In this document: one piece after another, positions 45,901 through 56,859 of the stretch
Layout: each line of letters begins with the position of its first letter
Position numbering within the stretch: the stretch's first letter is position 1
Source of the DNA: Gonatopus flavifemur
Taxonomy: Eukaryota; Arthropoda; Insecta; Hymenoptera; Dryinidae
Length of the DNA stretch: 64,000 bases
NCBI GenBank assembly: GCA_018340375.1
Contig: JAFFJZ010000144.1
Coordinates: 16,881-80,880 of the forward strand
Direction: 5' to 3'
Translations under genes and position numbers: made by a program
The notes under the pieces: generated by a model
The model's database searches: none
What the model saw: the letters and a program-made list of their open reading frames with translations, nothing else
Told to the model about the DNA's origin: nothing

Positions 45901-46720
45901 TGTGAATTATCAACCCTTTGGGGAACCCATTTTTTTGAAGGAAATTTTCCTTGAATATGTGAACATATAAGTTTTTGGGTCGCTGAATAAGAATATCATA
46001 TTAGAAAATTAGAATTTTCATTCCCATACATCCTGGCAGCACCCTCAGGAGATCCTAGAAATATTATAATCTTGGGGATATATTTCACAACTTGGAATAC
46101 TCGTAACTCTGCAAGGAGAAATTGTAGGTAACCGATTAATAGCTTATCTTGAAGAGTAAGAGTAGTACTGGATGATGCAATTAGAAGAAAAGACTAAAAA
46201 ATTGTGCACTCAGTACATGAATTCCAAAGTAATCAAAACCCATTTTCGTGGACCTAATCTTAAATATCTTGAAATGCTTACGCGATGGCCCAATCCTGAC
46301 TCCGGATTTGGATTCTACGCAGAAAATTACTTCAGAAAAGAGAATTTCATTTGAAGGAGAATTTCATTGTCGATCAGTGTAATAAATGCGAATACTCATT
46401 CTGTTGTTGGGACATATTACACAACTTAGAATGGTCGTAACTTTGCGAGAAAAAATCGTACATGAACGTTCAATAGCTCATTTTAAACGGGAAGAGTAGT
46501 GCAAATTGATGAAGTTGAGAGAAAAGATCAAAAAAATTTTATGCGTCCTGTACATAACCTCAAAAGTAGCGAAAAACCGCATTTTTCGCGTATTTACCCT
46601 CAGATATCTCAAAATCCTGACGTGATAGCCCAATTCTGGCTCCGGATTCGGATTCTACGCAGCAAATTACTTCGGAAAATGGTCACCAGTTCCAAGGGGG
46701 AAAAACCTCGCAGGCCTGTG
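42989..46720 (+). mobile_element. 3.7 kb DNA element with TTA duplication, left arm only
   Basis: It begins CACAGGCCTGCGA and ends TCGCAGGCCTGTG, a 13-bp exact-looking terminal inverted repeat. TTA is duplicated (42986-42988, 46721-46723), and the unoccupied site is in the mirror arm near 61065-61072, which reads GAAAAATTATCTATA on the minus strand. Subterminal repeats are present: 43040-43250 and 43370-43570 are inverted, while 46200-46340 and 46500-46690 are direct. A 3-bp duplication with CAC...GTG ends would suit Chapaev3-like (CMC) or Harbinger-like elements; I do not decide between them. It carries the broken gene at 43962-45656. Confidence 0.85.
43962..45656 (+). pseudogene. Transposon protein with N-terminal CYICG cysteine motif, broken
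   Basis: Begins at ATG 43962 with a Cys-rich segment (DNFCYICGNYV, then HKVCSTCVREL), a likely zinc-binding domain. A frameshift near 44190-44220 moves the coding sense into the frame ending at 44658 (WMEPQNHINDCYFCCSNIKGF; LNLPKDAAELLGSRLKEK). 44659-45014 retains the family's text with stops and frame changes (CDVPGLLK-like, FLCEWDSR-like). The last intact part, 45015-45656, reads LLPPLHIKLGIMKQFVKAL, FFPENLGAVSEEQGERFHQD and RWDVRMMADYCWMLKRD. I recognise this as a repeat-borne protein family that I recall from insect genomes and presume to be a transposase, from memory and without a search. At least two frameshifts and several stops make this copy inactive. Confidence 0.7.
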
Positions 46721-46729
46721 TTATCTATA

Positions 46730-47372
46730 CCCGTATGAAAATATTTGGCTGAAAAATTTCTGCAAAACCATGATAAATCTTCAAAGAACATCGCATTTTC
46801 TCTGAAAAACTTTGACAAACTCTGAGAATCCCTGAGATTTTTATGAAAAATCTAATAAATTTGGGACATTCTGTACAGACTGTTCTCAGAGTTTTTCAGA
46901 AACTTTCCAGAACTTTTCAGAGTTTTTTCGTTTGTTTGTAGACAAATAGGAACGAAATTCCGCTCTGAAAAAACTCTGAGAAATCGTCAACATTGGTCTG
47001 ATTATTGAAATATTCTGAAAACCTATAAATAAATGTATATGCTGAATTCAAATATCATATGTCAAAAAGTGTTTGAAAATTTTCAAATTCTTCTTCAATA
47101 GTCAGAAAAATGTTAATAATTTATCATCGTTTTGTCAGAAGTTTTTCAGATAGCAATTCCGTCCTCATTTCTCTGAAAAAAATGAGGAATCCTGAAAAAT
47201 TTCTGGAAAGCTCTGAAAAAATTTAGTACAGAATGTCCCAAATTTATTAGATTTTTCATAAGAATCTCAGAGATTCTCAGAGTTTTTCAGATTTTTGCAG
47301 AGAAATTGCGATGTTTTCCAGAGATTAATCATGGTTTTGTAGAAATTTTTCTGCGGAATATTTCCATACGGG
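46730..47372. mobile_element. CCCGTATG foldback element, ATA flanks
   Basis: It begins CCCGTATGAAAATATTTGG and ends AATATTTCCATACGGG, with ATA on each side. The arms carry TCTAATAAATTTGGGAC and its complement about the centre and many CTCTGA/TCAGAG words. The mirror is at 60419-61058, flanked by TAT. A half copy ending CATACGGG lies near 49925. Confidence 0.7.
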
Positions 47373-47516
47373 ATAGAAGTGATATTTCAGTTGTACAATG
47401 GAAATTATTGTTGCATTAGCCGAAATCTAGCCGTTGCAGCAATATTTTTGGCTATCCAAATATTAAACACGCGAAATAGCTACCACAGCTAATTCCTGAC
47501 TACCATAGCAAATCAT

Positions 47517-47885
47517 CCCTGGTAGAAATGTTACAAGTTCTTCTCTATGGCCGATGAGGCACTAGAAAAGGAAGAAGTAATTGAGAAAAACTAGCAAGGG
47601 GCTAGTCAATAACTGGTAAGTTGGATTCAACTAGCATTGATTGGGAAAACTAATGAGCTACCCGTCACTATCCACTAATCCAAACTAATTAATAATAAAT
47701 AGAGTAAAATCTTCTCTAATAATTACAAGTATTCACTCCAAGTATCCCTGGTAGAAATAAACTGTCAACGATGCCACGGAGTATCATAAAGATTGAATGC
47801 AAATGTACACGAAGAGGAGATTCACGCATTTTGGAGTGTAAAATTACACTCCCTCGCGCGAATGTACATCATATTTTTACCAGGG
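47517..47885. mobile_element. Two adjacent CCCTGGTAG elements
   Basis: The first (47517 to about 47743) starts CCCTGGTAGAAATGTTAC after AT and is the CTAG-rich family of 17590-17801. The second (47746-47885, 140 bp) starts CCCTGGTAGAAATAAAC, ends TTTTTACCAGGG, and has AT on both sides (47744-47745, 47886-47887). The mirror copies are 60046-60274 and 59906-60045. Confidence 0.7.
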
Positions 47886-48424
47886 ATAGATCGAATGGAT
47901 AGACATGAACGTTTTAATCTTGAAATGAATAAAATGTTTCCTGTGCTTATTATCAGAAAATACGGTATTTTTTATTGATTCCCTAGTGGAAATATTTCTC
48001 TGAGAATTTTTGAGAATCTCTGAAAACTCTCAAAATTCGAACATTCCCTGTAAATCTCTGTAAATTTTTATGGAGTTCAGAATGATTGTTTAAATCTCTG
48101 GAAATGTTCTGAGAATCTTTAAAAAACTCTCAAAATTAGAAATTCCATTAAATTGAACTCTAAAAATGAGCACGAATCGAGCAACGATAGTGGCATATTT
48201 GATAATAAGTGCAAATAATGTTTGATTCATTTCAAAACTAAAAAGTTGTCTTCTCTCAATTGTATCTATACTCTAAGTGAAGAGTTGTAGTTATTACTAT
48301 AGTATATACTCTCTACATTTCTAAGAGTGAAATTTTCTCTCTCAATTTGGAGTGCGTTGTGCGTTCACTCTTTTAGAATGATAAAATCACTTTAGCAGAA
48401 TGAATCTTTCAACTTTTCAAACTA

Positions 48425-48589
48425 CACTGAGAGAAATAATGACTGATATCAAGAATTTTAATTTATGAATACTGCCAAGGATGAAGATTCCTTTTGGACA
48501 AATAATATATCAGCTGTAATCAAGAATTTGTGTTATTGGCAGTATTCATGAATTAAAATTCTTGACATCAGTCATTATTTCTCTCAGTG
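48425..48589. mobile_element. 165-bp CACTGAGAG MITE with TA duplication
   Basis: A palindrome with ends CACTGAGAGAAATAATGAC and GTCATTATTTCTCTCAGTG and TA on both sides. The arms of about 50 bp differ at a few positions. The mirror copy is 59203-59367. Confidence 0.85.
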
Positions 48590-48949
48590 TAGAGTGAAAA
48601 GTATCACTCATAAGTACTGAGTGAATTACCTCACCCATTTGTGGATTAAAATCTCACCTTTCTTGAAGTGAAATATCCCAGCTCATTCATATTAAATCGA
48701 CGCTCAGATTTGAAATTTTTCTCACTGCTTGGGTTTGAATCTCCATCAAAGTTTTGTTCACTTTCAAGATAATCATTTCAATCTCTTGGAAACTCATAGA
48801 ATTCTCATATTAAAAGTGATGGTATAGATCTGAAATACCTTGGAGTTCTATATGATACCAGTAATTGATAATCCTTGGTGTAATTCAGACCATACCTTAT
48901 ATCTGAACTACAACTACTTTCTGATACTGAAAAGTACTGGTTGCAGTTA

Positions 48950-49200
48950 ATCGATACCATGTATTAATGAACAATAGGGGGTATATCATTCATCGATGAA
49001 CAATAATGGATATAGTTGATCCATACCATTCATCGATGAACAATAATGGATATAGTTGATTGATACCATTCATCGATGAAAAATATTGGATACAGTTGAT
49101 CCATACCATTCATCGATGAACAATATTGGATACAGTTGATCCATACCATTCATCGATGAACAATAATGGATATAGTTGATCCATACCATATAAACATCAA
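48950..49200. repeat. ~40-bp tandem repeat, five units, left arm
   Basis: Units of CATACCATTCATCGATGAAC followed by AATAATGGATATAGTTGAT(C) repeat with small changes (AATATTGGATACAG variants). The mirror is at 58600-58850. Confidence 0.85.
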
Positions 49201-50066
49201 CAGTACTGAGTATACTCAATCGATACTACATATTCTTGTAGGAAATCATATTCAAGTTGTGTAAAACTGTATATATGAATCTGAATGTTCATCTTATTTA
49301 TGGAATCGAGCAACTGTAGATCTCTTTCAATTCAATAAAACTATTGTAAAATGGAATCTTCCAAAAGGTTTCAAAATTGATATTCCAGTACTGGATCTAC
49401 TGACAGGCATGTCAGTTCTTTGGTTTGATTTTTTATGACAGTGTGTTTTCTGTAATTATTAAAGTTATACAAACAATTTTTCACAAAAACTCTGTAATTC
49501 TACACTTTTGAATCATAAAACATTCATGCTTAAACATAGTTTGAAGTTCTTCGTCTTATTTTCAGATATCCAATATCTCATACGCTGTTGACATTTTTCT
49601 CTTTATTGAAAAATCCTGAAATTCTATAAATACATTCATATGCTGTATTCAAATCTCATGCGTGAAAAAATGTTTGGAATCTTTCTCATTCCTTTCCAAA
49701 AGTCAGAAAAATATGAGCAACTCATCAGAGTCTTGTCAGATTTCTTTCTGAGCGCAATTTCGTTTGAAAAAAATGTAAAAACTCCGAAAAACTCTGGAAA
49801 AAGTCTGTAAAGGATGTCCCAGAACTATCAGATTTTTCATCAAATTTTCAAAGATTGTCAGAGTTCGTCAGTTTCTCAGAGATTATTCATAGTTTGCGGA
49901 CATTCTTCAGTGAAATATTTCCATACGGGAATATACTTACCATTAAACTTCGTATTTCACTCATAAGTTTCTCTATTACTTGCAGTGATGAAATGGAGAT
50001 TTCAAGAATAATATTATATGGATTGATAAAATAGATAGTCGTCATTAGAATCCGTATTTTAATCAC

Positions 50067-50153
50067 CCCAGATAGCATAAGAGTTTTCAAAGAGTTCATA
50101 AAGAATACAATGCATTCATATAGAACTCTTCCAGAACTCTCGTGCTATCTGGG
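50067..50153. mobile_element. 87-bp CCCAGATAGC foldback
   Basis: Ends CCCAGATAGCATAAGAG and CTCTCGTGCTATCTGGG, interior of GAGTTC/GAACTC words like 8124-8231. The flank is AT on one side. The mirror is 57639-57725. Confidence 0.65.
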
Positions 50154-50639
50154 ATGAGAGTCCTTGGTGGAAAAAATTTTTGAATGTGGTTGAATTTTAT
50201 TAAATTCTGTTGAATGTTGCTGAATTTCATTGAATTCCATGTTGAATTTCACTCACAAGTTGAACTCTCTTTTCATGAGAAATCAACAAGAAAATATGAA
50301 TTTCAACAAATTTCAATCAAATCCATTAAACTTTGCCAATTTTCTTTGATTTTTATCAAGATTCGTGGATTCTTGTCAATTTTGAATGAAAACAGTCCTG
50401 ATTGAGAATGAAATTCAACCAATTTTTTCTCGCCAATTATCTATATTTCAATCATAAGAATCTCTGTTACTCGCAGTGATGGAATTGAGATTTCAATAAT
50501 AGTAATATAAGGATCAACAAAATACATAGTTATGACGGATAGCAATCTTTTACTAGGGATGATATTGGTAAATATATACATTTACTACCTGCAAACAAAC
50601 ACCTTCATAATAGATATATTCTTGTGCTCAGAATCTAAA

Positions 50640-52860
50640 TCTTACCTCCAGGCTTCTCCCAAAGTGCATTCGCAAATTTTGTACTCCTTTCCACATCACC
50701 CATGAGGTAGAGTACAAGTGAATGCGTTTTTTTTTCTGAGCCCTCAGAGGAAAGATAGTTTAATCCCAGCCAGAAATACGAACCCATCGATTTCGGTCTC
50801 ATATCGACATGATATCTGGCTTTTCGAAAACAGATTGCAATCGAATAGAGGTCATGTGTTTGATATCAGTTCTAAATCAATGTTGTCTAAACTCCTTGAA
50901 ATGGAAATTCCCTCCCCAAAAGTGAAAATACTGTATAGTCAAACAAGAGTGAAATTCCACTTCTGAAAAGTAAGTTTCCATTCCATACAAATGTATTTCC
51001 ACACCCTCGGCGTGGGAACCTCACTCTTATGAAGGGTTCGAATTCCACCCTCCAAAGCGAGTTAGAATTCCACTTCCTTAGAGTGAAAGTTGATTCGTAT
51101 GGAGTGAAAACCTACTTTTTAAAAGTGAAATCCCAGTTTTGTCAACCTTGCTGTATTTTCTCTCTTTGAAAGTGAATTCCCCGCTTCAAGAAATTCAGAG
51201 AGTGTCATTTGCTTCCTGTTTGGGATTTGGAGTCGACATAAGTTATGTGTCTCACATAAAATTTTTGGATTGTTCTTTCGGATCATTTTGAAGGATATCT
51301 CAAAGAATTCGAAAAGATGTCTGATGAAATACCAGAAGATATCTTCTGGAAATCTTTACGGAGATTTCTTATAGTTTCCTGATGTTATCTTCCAGAATTT
51401 TCAAGAACATCTCCCGTCAAGATATTCTTAAGTCATCCTCAGCTGCTTCACGAGACATCTTCCCGAAACTGCAAGATATTTTCAAGAATGTTCCTGTAGA
51501 ATTCCTTAAAATTGTTATCTAAGAACCCATTTCAACTTATGCATTCTACCTTCCTCTCGGGGTTAACGTGGTGTCCCCAGTAGGCCTAGTCCACGATATT
51601 TTGAGAGGTGTCACACCACCTCCGTTTCCTCATTTTCCCCACCCTGGAGAGGCCCCTTGCGTATTAGCAATGACAATTGCTGTTTAAGCCCCGGATGGAG
51701 TGCTCCTTGTTGCTTCTTCCTTGACGCCTGAAACACTACAAAGCAGTAAGTGTAGTATTGAAACGACTGCCAAAAACGGTATAACACTCGCCCGACAGCC
51801 GAAAATGGGAGGATGTCATACGGACGGAGGAAAAGGCGGCAGTAACTACGAAATTGGAGAGTACTCCTTTTTTGGAGTAATTTTATAAGATTATGACTGT
51901 CTTCATTTTAATGAAAAAGGTAATGAAAAATTAGTCTATTCTGGATACTGTCATTGGAAATGAAGGTTAATTCATGCCATATGATCCTTGAATCAATTGG
52001 ATTTCAAATGCAGCCCTTCAAGAATCAGAAATTAGATTTGAAATATTGACTCAAACTATATTATCAATGCATAAACCGATAAAATAAATATCAATAAATA
52101 AAGAGAACCATGAATAATGTTTATATATATATATATATAATTCATAACGAAAATTATTAGAATTTACAGAAAATAACGGGAAATATGATCGATAATCCAG
52201 TTTACATGTGCAATATCGACATCCTCGATATTGCAATGAAACTGATTCGTCGATATTATACTATGAAATTTAATACTTATCATTAAAGATTAATAATTGA
52301 AAACTCAGAGGAATGCACAATCTAAGACCAGGACCCCGTGGTTCGTCACCTCCACAGTATTTAGAGACTCCAAACCTGCTTAGATGTGAGTGTGCATCAT
52401 TCTCATGCAAAAAAAAAACAATCAAAGCAGAGAGAAGTCCATTAGTCCTTGATATCTTCATTTGAAATGAAGGTACAGCTATTCCACAACATATCCAAAT
52501 CAATTGAATATCGAGTCTAACCTTTGAATGACTATAAACATGTCGATTGAGGAAATGAGTTCATAAACTACCTATGCACAGAAGATGTTTGATCATAAAC
52601 ATTTTAGATGAAGAATCTAAAAACGAAGAGAGATGCATGATCTAATATGAAAACCCGGTGGTTTGTCACTTTTACAGTATTTAAAGACGCTGAATCCTTT
52701 GAGAATATGTGCGCGGACGTATTTATTGGAGTTCATGGAAGAAATAATCGGAATGCAATGAAATTTTTAATGGTACCAAAGGAAACCTGCTCAATTTGGG
52801 AAGCTTGGGCTTGAAAATGAAATCGTAAAAATACCGATGTGAATCAAAGGAAAAGTACTA
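50640..52860. other. Core of giant element, upstream side of the inverted repeat spacer
   Basis: Single-copy in this window. 51260-51480 is a GATATCT/AAGATATC-rich stretch like 23277-23405. 51540-51880 is clearly richer in GC (GTGTCCCCAGTAGGCC, CCACCCTGGAGAGGCCCC) and may be a foreign fragment. A (TA)n run lies at about 52124-52139. Two similar stretches of about 100 bp (52290-52400 and 52610-52710) share GGTTCGTCAC/GGTTTGTCAC and ACAGTATTTA. No gene was supported here; the transposase ends at 52863. Confidence 0.5.
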
Positions 52861-52862
52861 CA

Positions 52863-55498
52863 TTACCCTGCGTATAGATGTAATCCACTTGGCTTTTTTG
52901 ATGATTGGGAACCTCCATACAAATTCTCAGAATTCATCAAAGCCAAGTGACCTTCATCAATAGACATGGTACGAGCATTGGCTTTCCTACTTTTCAATAA
53001 AGATTTGACAACGCAACTCGAGTTCAATGTTTGAGGACCCAGCTTATTCCTTTTTTTGGTTTTGTTATCAGGAATTATGGAAAACGCCCTTTCCGCTGAG
53101 GCCATCGAATGGGGAAGAGTCCTAATTGTGGAAGAAAGCATTCGCAGGTTCGGAAACTGTATATCTCCATCACTGGTACAGAGAGAACTAATTCGCATCC
53201 AGGCGTGATCAAAATCAAGCTTTGCTATATCACGCTTCAAAGTCAGATCTAAAAAATACAAAGAATTCCATTCTTCCCTTGATGCATCTTCATCAAAACC
53301 ACCTACGTTCCGACTAGCGTGAATGATCATCAAGGAAGTTCTGACTCGATCAGATTCAAATAAAGCGATATCTGTTTTGAACGCAGTGAGATGATATAAG
53401 AAACGATCGTTTATTGGAAGCCGTCTCAAAATTTCTGTGGAAGCAATGACGTAAAATTGTAAAAATTTCTGGCGTACCTCATGCACTGTTGAAATGTTGG
53501 AAGAATCGAGCTTTCCTAAATATTCTTCGCATTCACTGCCTAAGTCTATTTCCTCCAAAGGTAATTGGTGCTCGGTTGAAGAAAAATCCATACGATTAAT
53601 CGAGTCTAACCCCTTTATGGATTCAGGTTTCAGAAATTTTCTTAAGAAAAATGCTAGAAAATCAAGGGAGCGTGGTTGCAATAAGTGAACCATTGTTTGT
53701 TCTCTCTGAAAAGACGCATTATACCTATTGAATTGATTGAGAGTATACGATAAAAATAGGAAGTACGCTTTCATCGTAAGATCCTTCATAAGATTGTGAA
53801 ATTTTTCAGCAGGTTTACAATGCTTGGAGGACACTTGTTCAGACAAAAAGTGATCCAGAGTGTTCCAGTTCTCTAATATTCTCACAATGCATTTATGACG
53901 GCTCAACCAACGAGTTTTTCCGAACTTCAAGATTTGTAAATTACTCTCTTGAAAACTATCCTGGAAATCTTTGAATATCGCAGTTCTTTTAGGACTACCA
54001 TTGATGAAAGTAGCTAAACCTGCAATCAATTGCTCACAATCTGGAGGAAGCGCGGCGCAAGCAGTACTTGCTGCCAAAGCGGAAGAATGAAAAACACATG
54101 GGAACACCAAAACCTGTGGATTTTTTTCCATCAATTTGGTCTTGAAAGAAGATCTATTTCCCATCATTACAGCAGCGTTGTCAGTACCTAATGCAATGAT
54201 GTTACTAATCGGAATTTGATTTCGCCATAATGCATTCCTAGAGCTTTCAAACAATTGCGGAGCAGAGCAATCAGCAGCGTCTAAATGGATCATTTGCAAC
54301 AATTCACATTTGACTTCTAACGTATTTGGCGCAACAACATAAAGAGCCATTAATGTCATCCATTTATCGTTGGTTATATCTGACGTTTCGTCTTCGTGAA
54401 CTGAAAATTTTGTGTGGCGTAAAACATCCGATAATCGGTTTGTTTCTTCAACGCAAACAATCTTATTCAAGATATTGGTTAATTTTGTACGACTCGTTGA
54501 CATTTTTTGCAGAACTTCTGGTTCCTTCCCTATATCTTGCATAAGGAGCAATAAGTCCTTCGCATGAATATAAGGAATACTTTTTTCTGCAAAAAATGTC
54601 GCGTAACGAATTTCCGCCGTCTGAACTTTCGTCTTGAGAGTTGTTGAGGACCCATCGTCCAGGTTGGAAGTTTCTGGGTCAATTATTCGCTGACACTGTG
54701 GCGGAGTAGAAGATGAAGCAGCATTCAATTGAGAAGCAAGATTTTCATGTTGGGAGTATCCTGAAAGAACATTATTTGAAGAAGAGGATGCAGGAGGATC
54801 GTTACTACCCGAATTTTCAAATGCTTCAGCAGGTTTCCGGAAAAATCTATCGGAATTTCCAACTGGGTTATCATCAAGAAAATAATAAACGTCTAATACG
54901 CGACTGATAGACGAATCATTATCATCCCTAGCAGGAAGAGGATTGGATTCTTGAAGAAAGTCTGAATTCTCGTACCCCATACAAACGGTATTCGATTGAG
55001 CGATATTATCATGACTTTGCGCATCCATTGGAGTGTTATAATGGTATGAACGAAGAGTGTCAGTACCATCTATAACAATCCTATCATCAGAAGACAGAGG
55101 AATAGGATTGACGCATTGCCCTTCTGGTAATATCTCATCAAAAGACGAAGCTTCCGGACCTGTCGATTTGAGATTTTTATCATCTGCACAAGTTTTAGAG
55201 GGAGAAATAGAAGAATTCAAATTACCTCGGTCGAAATCGAATAATTTTTTGAGTTGCAGATGCTGTTGACTTTTGGCATGTTTTCTGATTCTTGCAGGGC
55301 CATCACATCAAACACTTTTTCGGCATATATCACAAACAATTTTGAACTATCACTTGGTTCTTCACGAACCCACAATTTCCACTCCGGGTCTTCAATCAAC
55401 CAGTTTTGCGAAAAATGTGGATTGTTTTTTTTTCTTTTATTAATCACGAATTCACTAACCTCCATTCTAAACAGAATAAATATTTCCAAATATAACAA
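52863..55498 (-). pseudogene. hAT transposase, core of the giant element (two frames)
   Basis: Upstream frame 55498-55217 (start proposed at the MEVSEFV methionine) carries a BED-like N-terminal domain, SQNWLIEDPEWKLWV. The zinc-ligand positions usual in relatives are changed: KLFVIYAEKVFD has Val and Ala where FCxxC is expected, and the distal histidines are missing. The main frame, 785 codons counted from TTG at 55220, holds a Ser/Asn-rich linker to about residue 195 and then the RNase H-like hAT core: DETSD near 277, TDNAAVMMG with Asp347, CVFH (375-378), TRWLSRHK, and the C-terminal dimerisation motif LPHSMASAERAF with Glu710. The putative D-D-E triad is present. A GTAATT...TGTGCAG segment of 42 nt joins the frames but does not keep phase, so either a one-base indel or different splicing applies. 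It would act on the CAGTG ends in the nucleus. Confidence 0.82.
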
Positions 55499-55751
55499 AC
55501 CAAGCGAAAAGATAGAACACAGAATTCATCAAAATGGAATCGAATTAATCACTTGAAACTTTTTCCAGTTATTAAAACATAAAACTTCATGCAATGATTC
55601 GAAACTGAATGTTATTCATAAACGCCAACCTCCTCGGTCCGTATCACATATGCAATAGATGACAGAAGCGAAAAACATAAACAGTTGGTGTCGCACGGCG
55701 CGTAGTGTTTTGTTTTCTAAGTACGTGGGCGATTTGAAAATCGCATCCTTT

Positions 55752-56254
55752 CCCGAAGGGAACATGAAGCTCCGACGAACGTTCAGAATAGATCATGATA
55801 GATCAGACTGAAGCTCCGTTGGAGCTCAAGTTTAGATTCGGAAACGTTCGACGAAGGTCCGATGAACGTTGAAATGTCCGCTTGAAAAAAGCTTAAATGA
55901 AGGTTCATAGAACGTTTATTAAAGATTCTACGAAGATTCATTCAACCTTCAGTTTTTTATGTTTCAGACGGAATTACAATTATAGTTAGAAATGCCTCAA
56001 TCTTTCATTTTTTCGTGGAAAAATATACTTTGAAAAAAACTTTGATCGAAAAATTGCAACTCGAACGAACCTTTAGCAGACGTTCGATGAACGTTTTATG
56101 AACGTTCATTCAAACTATTTTCAAGTGGACATTTCAACGTTCATCGGACCTTCGTCGAACGTTTACGAATCTAAACTTGAGCTCCAACGGAGCTTCAGTC
56201 TGATCTATCATGATCTATTCTGAACATTTGTCGGAGCTTCATGTTCCCTTCGGG
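55752..56254. mobile_element. 503-bp CCCGAAGGGAAC foldback with TT flanks
   Basis: Left end CCCGAAGGGAACATGAAGC, right end GCTTCATGTTCCCTTCGGG, TT on both sides (55750-55751, 56255-56256). The arms of about 180 bp pair through AGCTCCGTTGGAGCTCAAG and GACGAAGGTCCGATGAACG. It lies upstream of the transposase and appears to interrupt a minus-strand reading frame (see 56258-56465). Confidence 0.8.
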
Positions 56255-56257
56255 TTG

Positions 56258-56465
56258 GTACAATACAGTGCATGAACAAGATTTCTTGATAAATGCTTTT
56301 TGAATATATACATCGATACATTTTGAGGATCAATGTAATTTTCATCAGATTCCAAAGAGGATTTTACACGGGAGAAAACGTCTGAAAAATTAGTACATTC
56401 CTCAATCGCAGAATTAACAGGATAAGTGGAAATATCACTCCCATCGTTAGACAGTCTAGCAAAAT
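56258..56465 (-). pseudogene. Possible upstream exon of the transposase gene
   Basis: On the minus strand an open stretch reads LSNDGSDISTYPVNSAIEEC, then DVFSRVKSSLES and IDPQNVSMYIFKKHL, ending against the foldback element. A candidate acceptor TTTTGCTAG precedes it. Codon usage looks coding but no domain is recognised and no start codon is clear. It could be a lost 5' exon or an unrelated remnant. Confidence 0.3.
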
Positions 56466-56859
56466 TGTATTACAACTTTAAGTGTAAACATGGCGTCTCC
56501 TATATAATCGAATACTCATTTTTGTTACACCGTCTATTGACAGGAGTATTATGCCCCCTTATTCTGTGAATCCTGCTGGGTAAAAGAGATCAAAACGAAT
56601 TCGAAAAAATGAATAGAATTGAATGCGTTTTCTTGTTTCAATGTTTAGAATTGAAGATGATTGAAATCATATTACTCTTAGAACTGAGAACAATTCGAAC
56701 CACTATCATTTTACACGAATTCATAATGGTGAGAATGTAACATAATGCGAAGTTGTGTCGAATTTTAATTAATTCAACAGCATTGATATAAATGCACATA
56801 AACGAAAAGAAGTAGGTTATACAGACTGGAATATTGATTACTAAATATGAGGACAAATA

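Larger units (their letters stand above)
41460..50640 (+). repeat. Left arm of the giant inverted repeat
   Basis: Pairs with 56860-62588. Landmarks in order: the CAGTG terminus, a nested palindrome (41878-42362), a tRNA-like sequence, the CACTNACAG MITE, a foldback at 46730-47372, CCCTGG elements at 47517-47885, a TA-flanked MITE at 48425-48589, a ~40-bp tandem repeat near 49000, and a foldback at 50067-50153. All recur in mirror order on the right. Frames of 60-85 codons in the arm, although identical in the two arms, show no domain; their conservation follows from arm identity. Confidence 0.85.
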
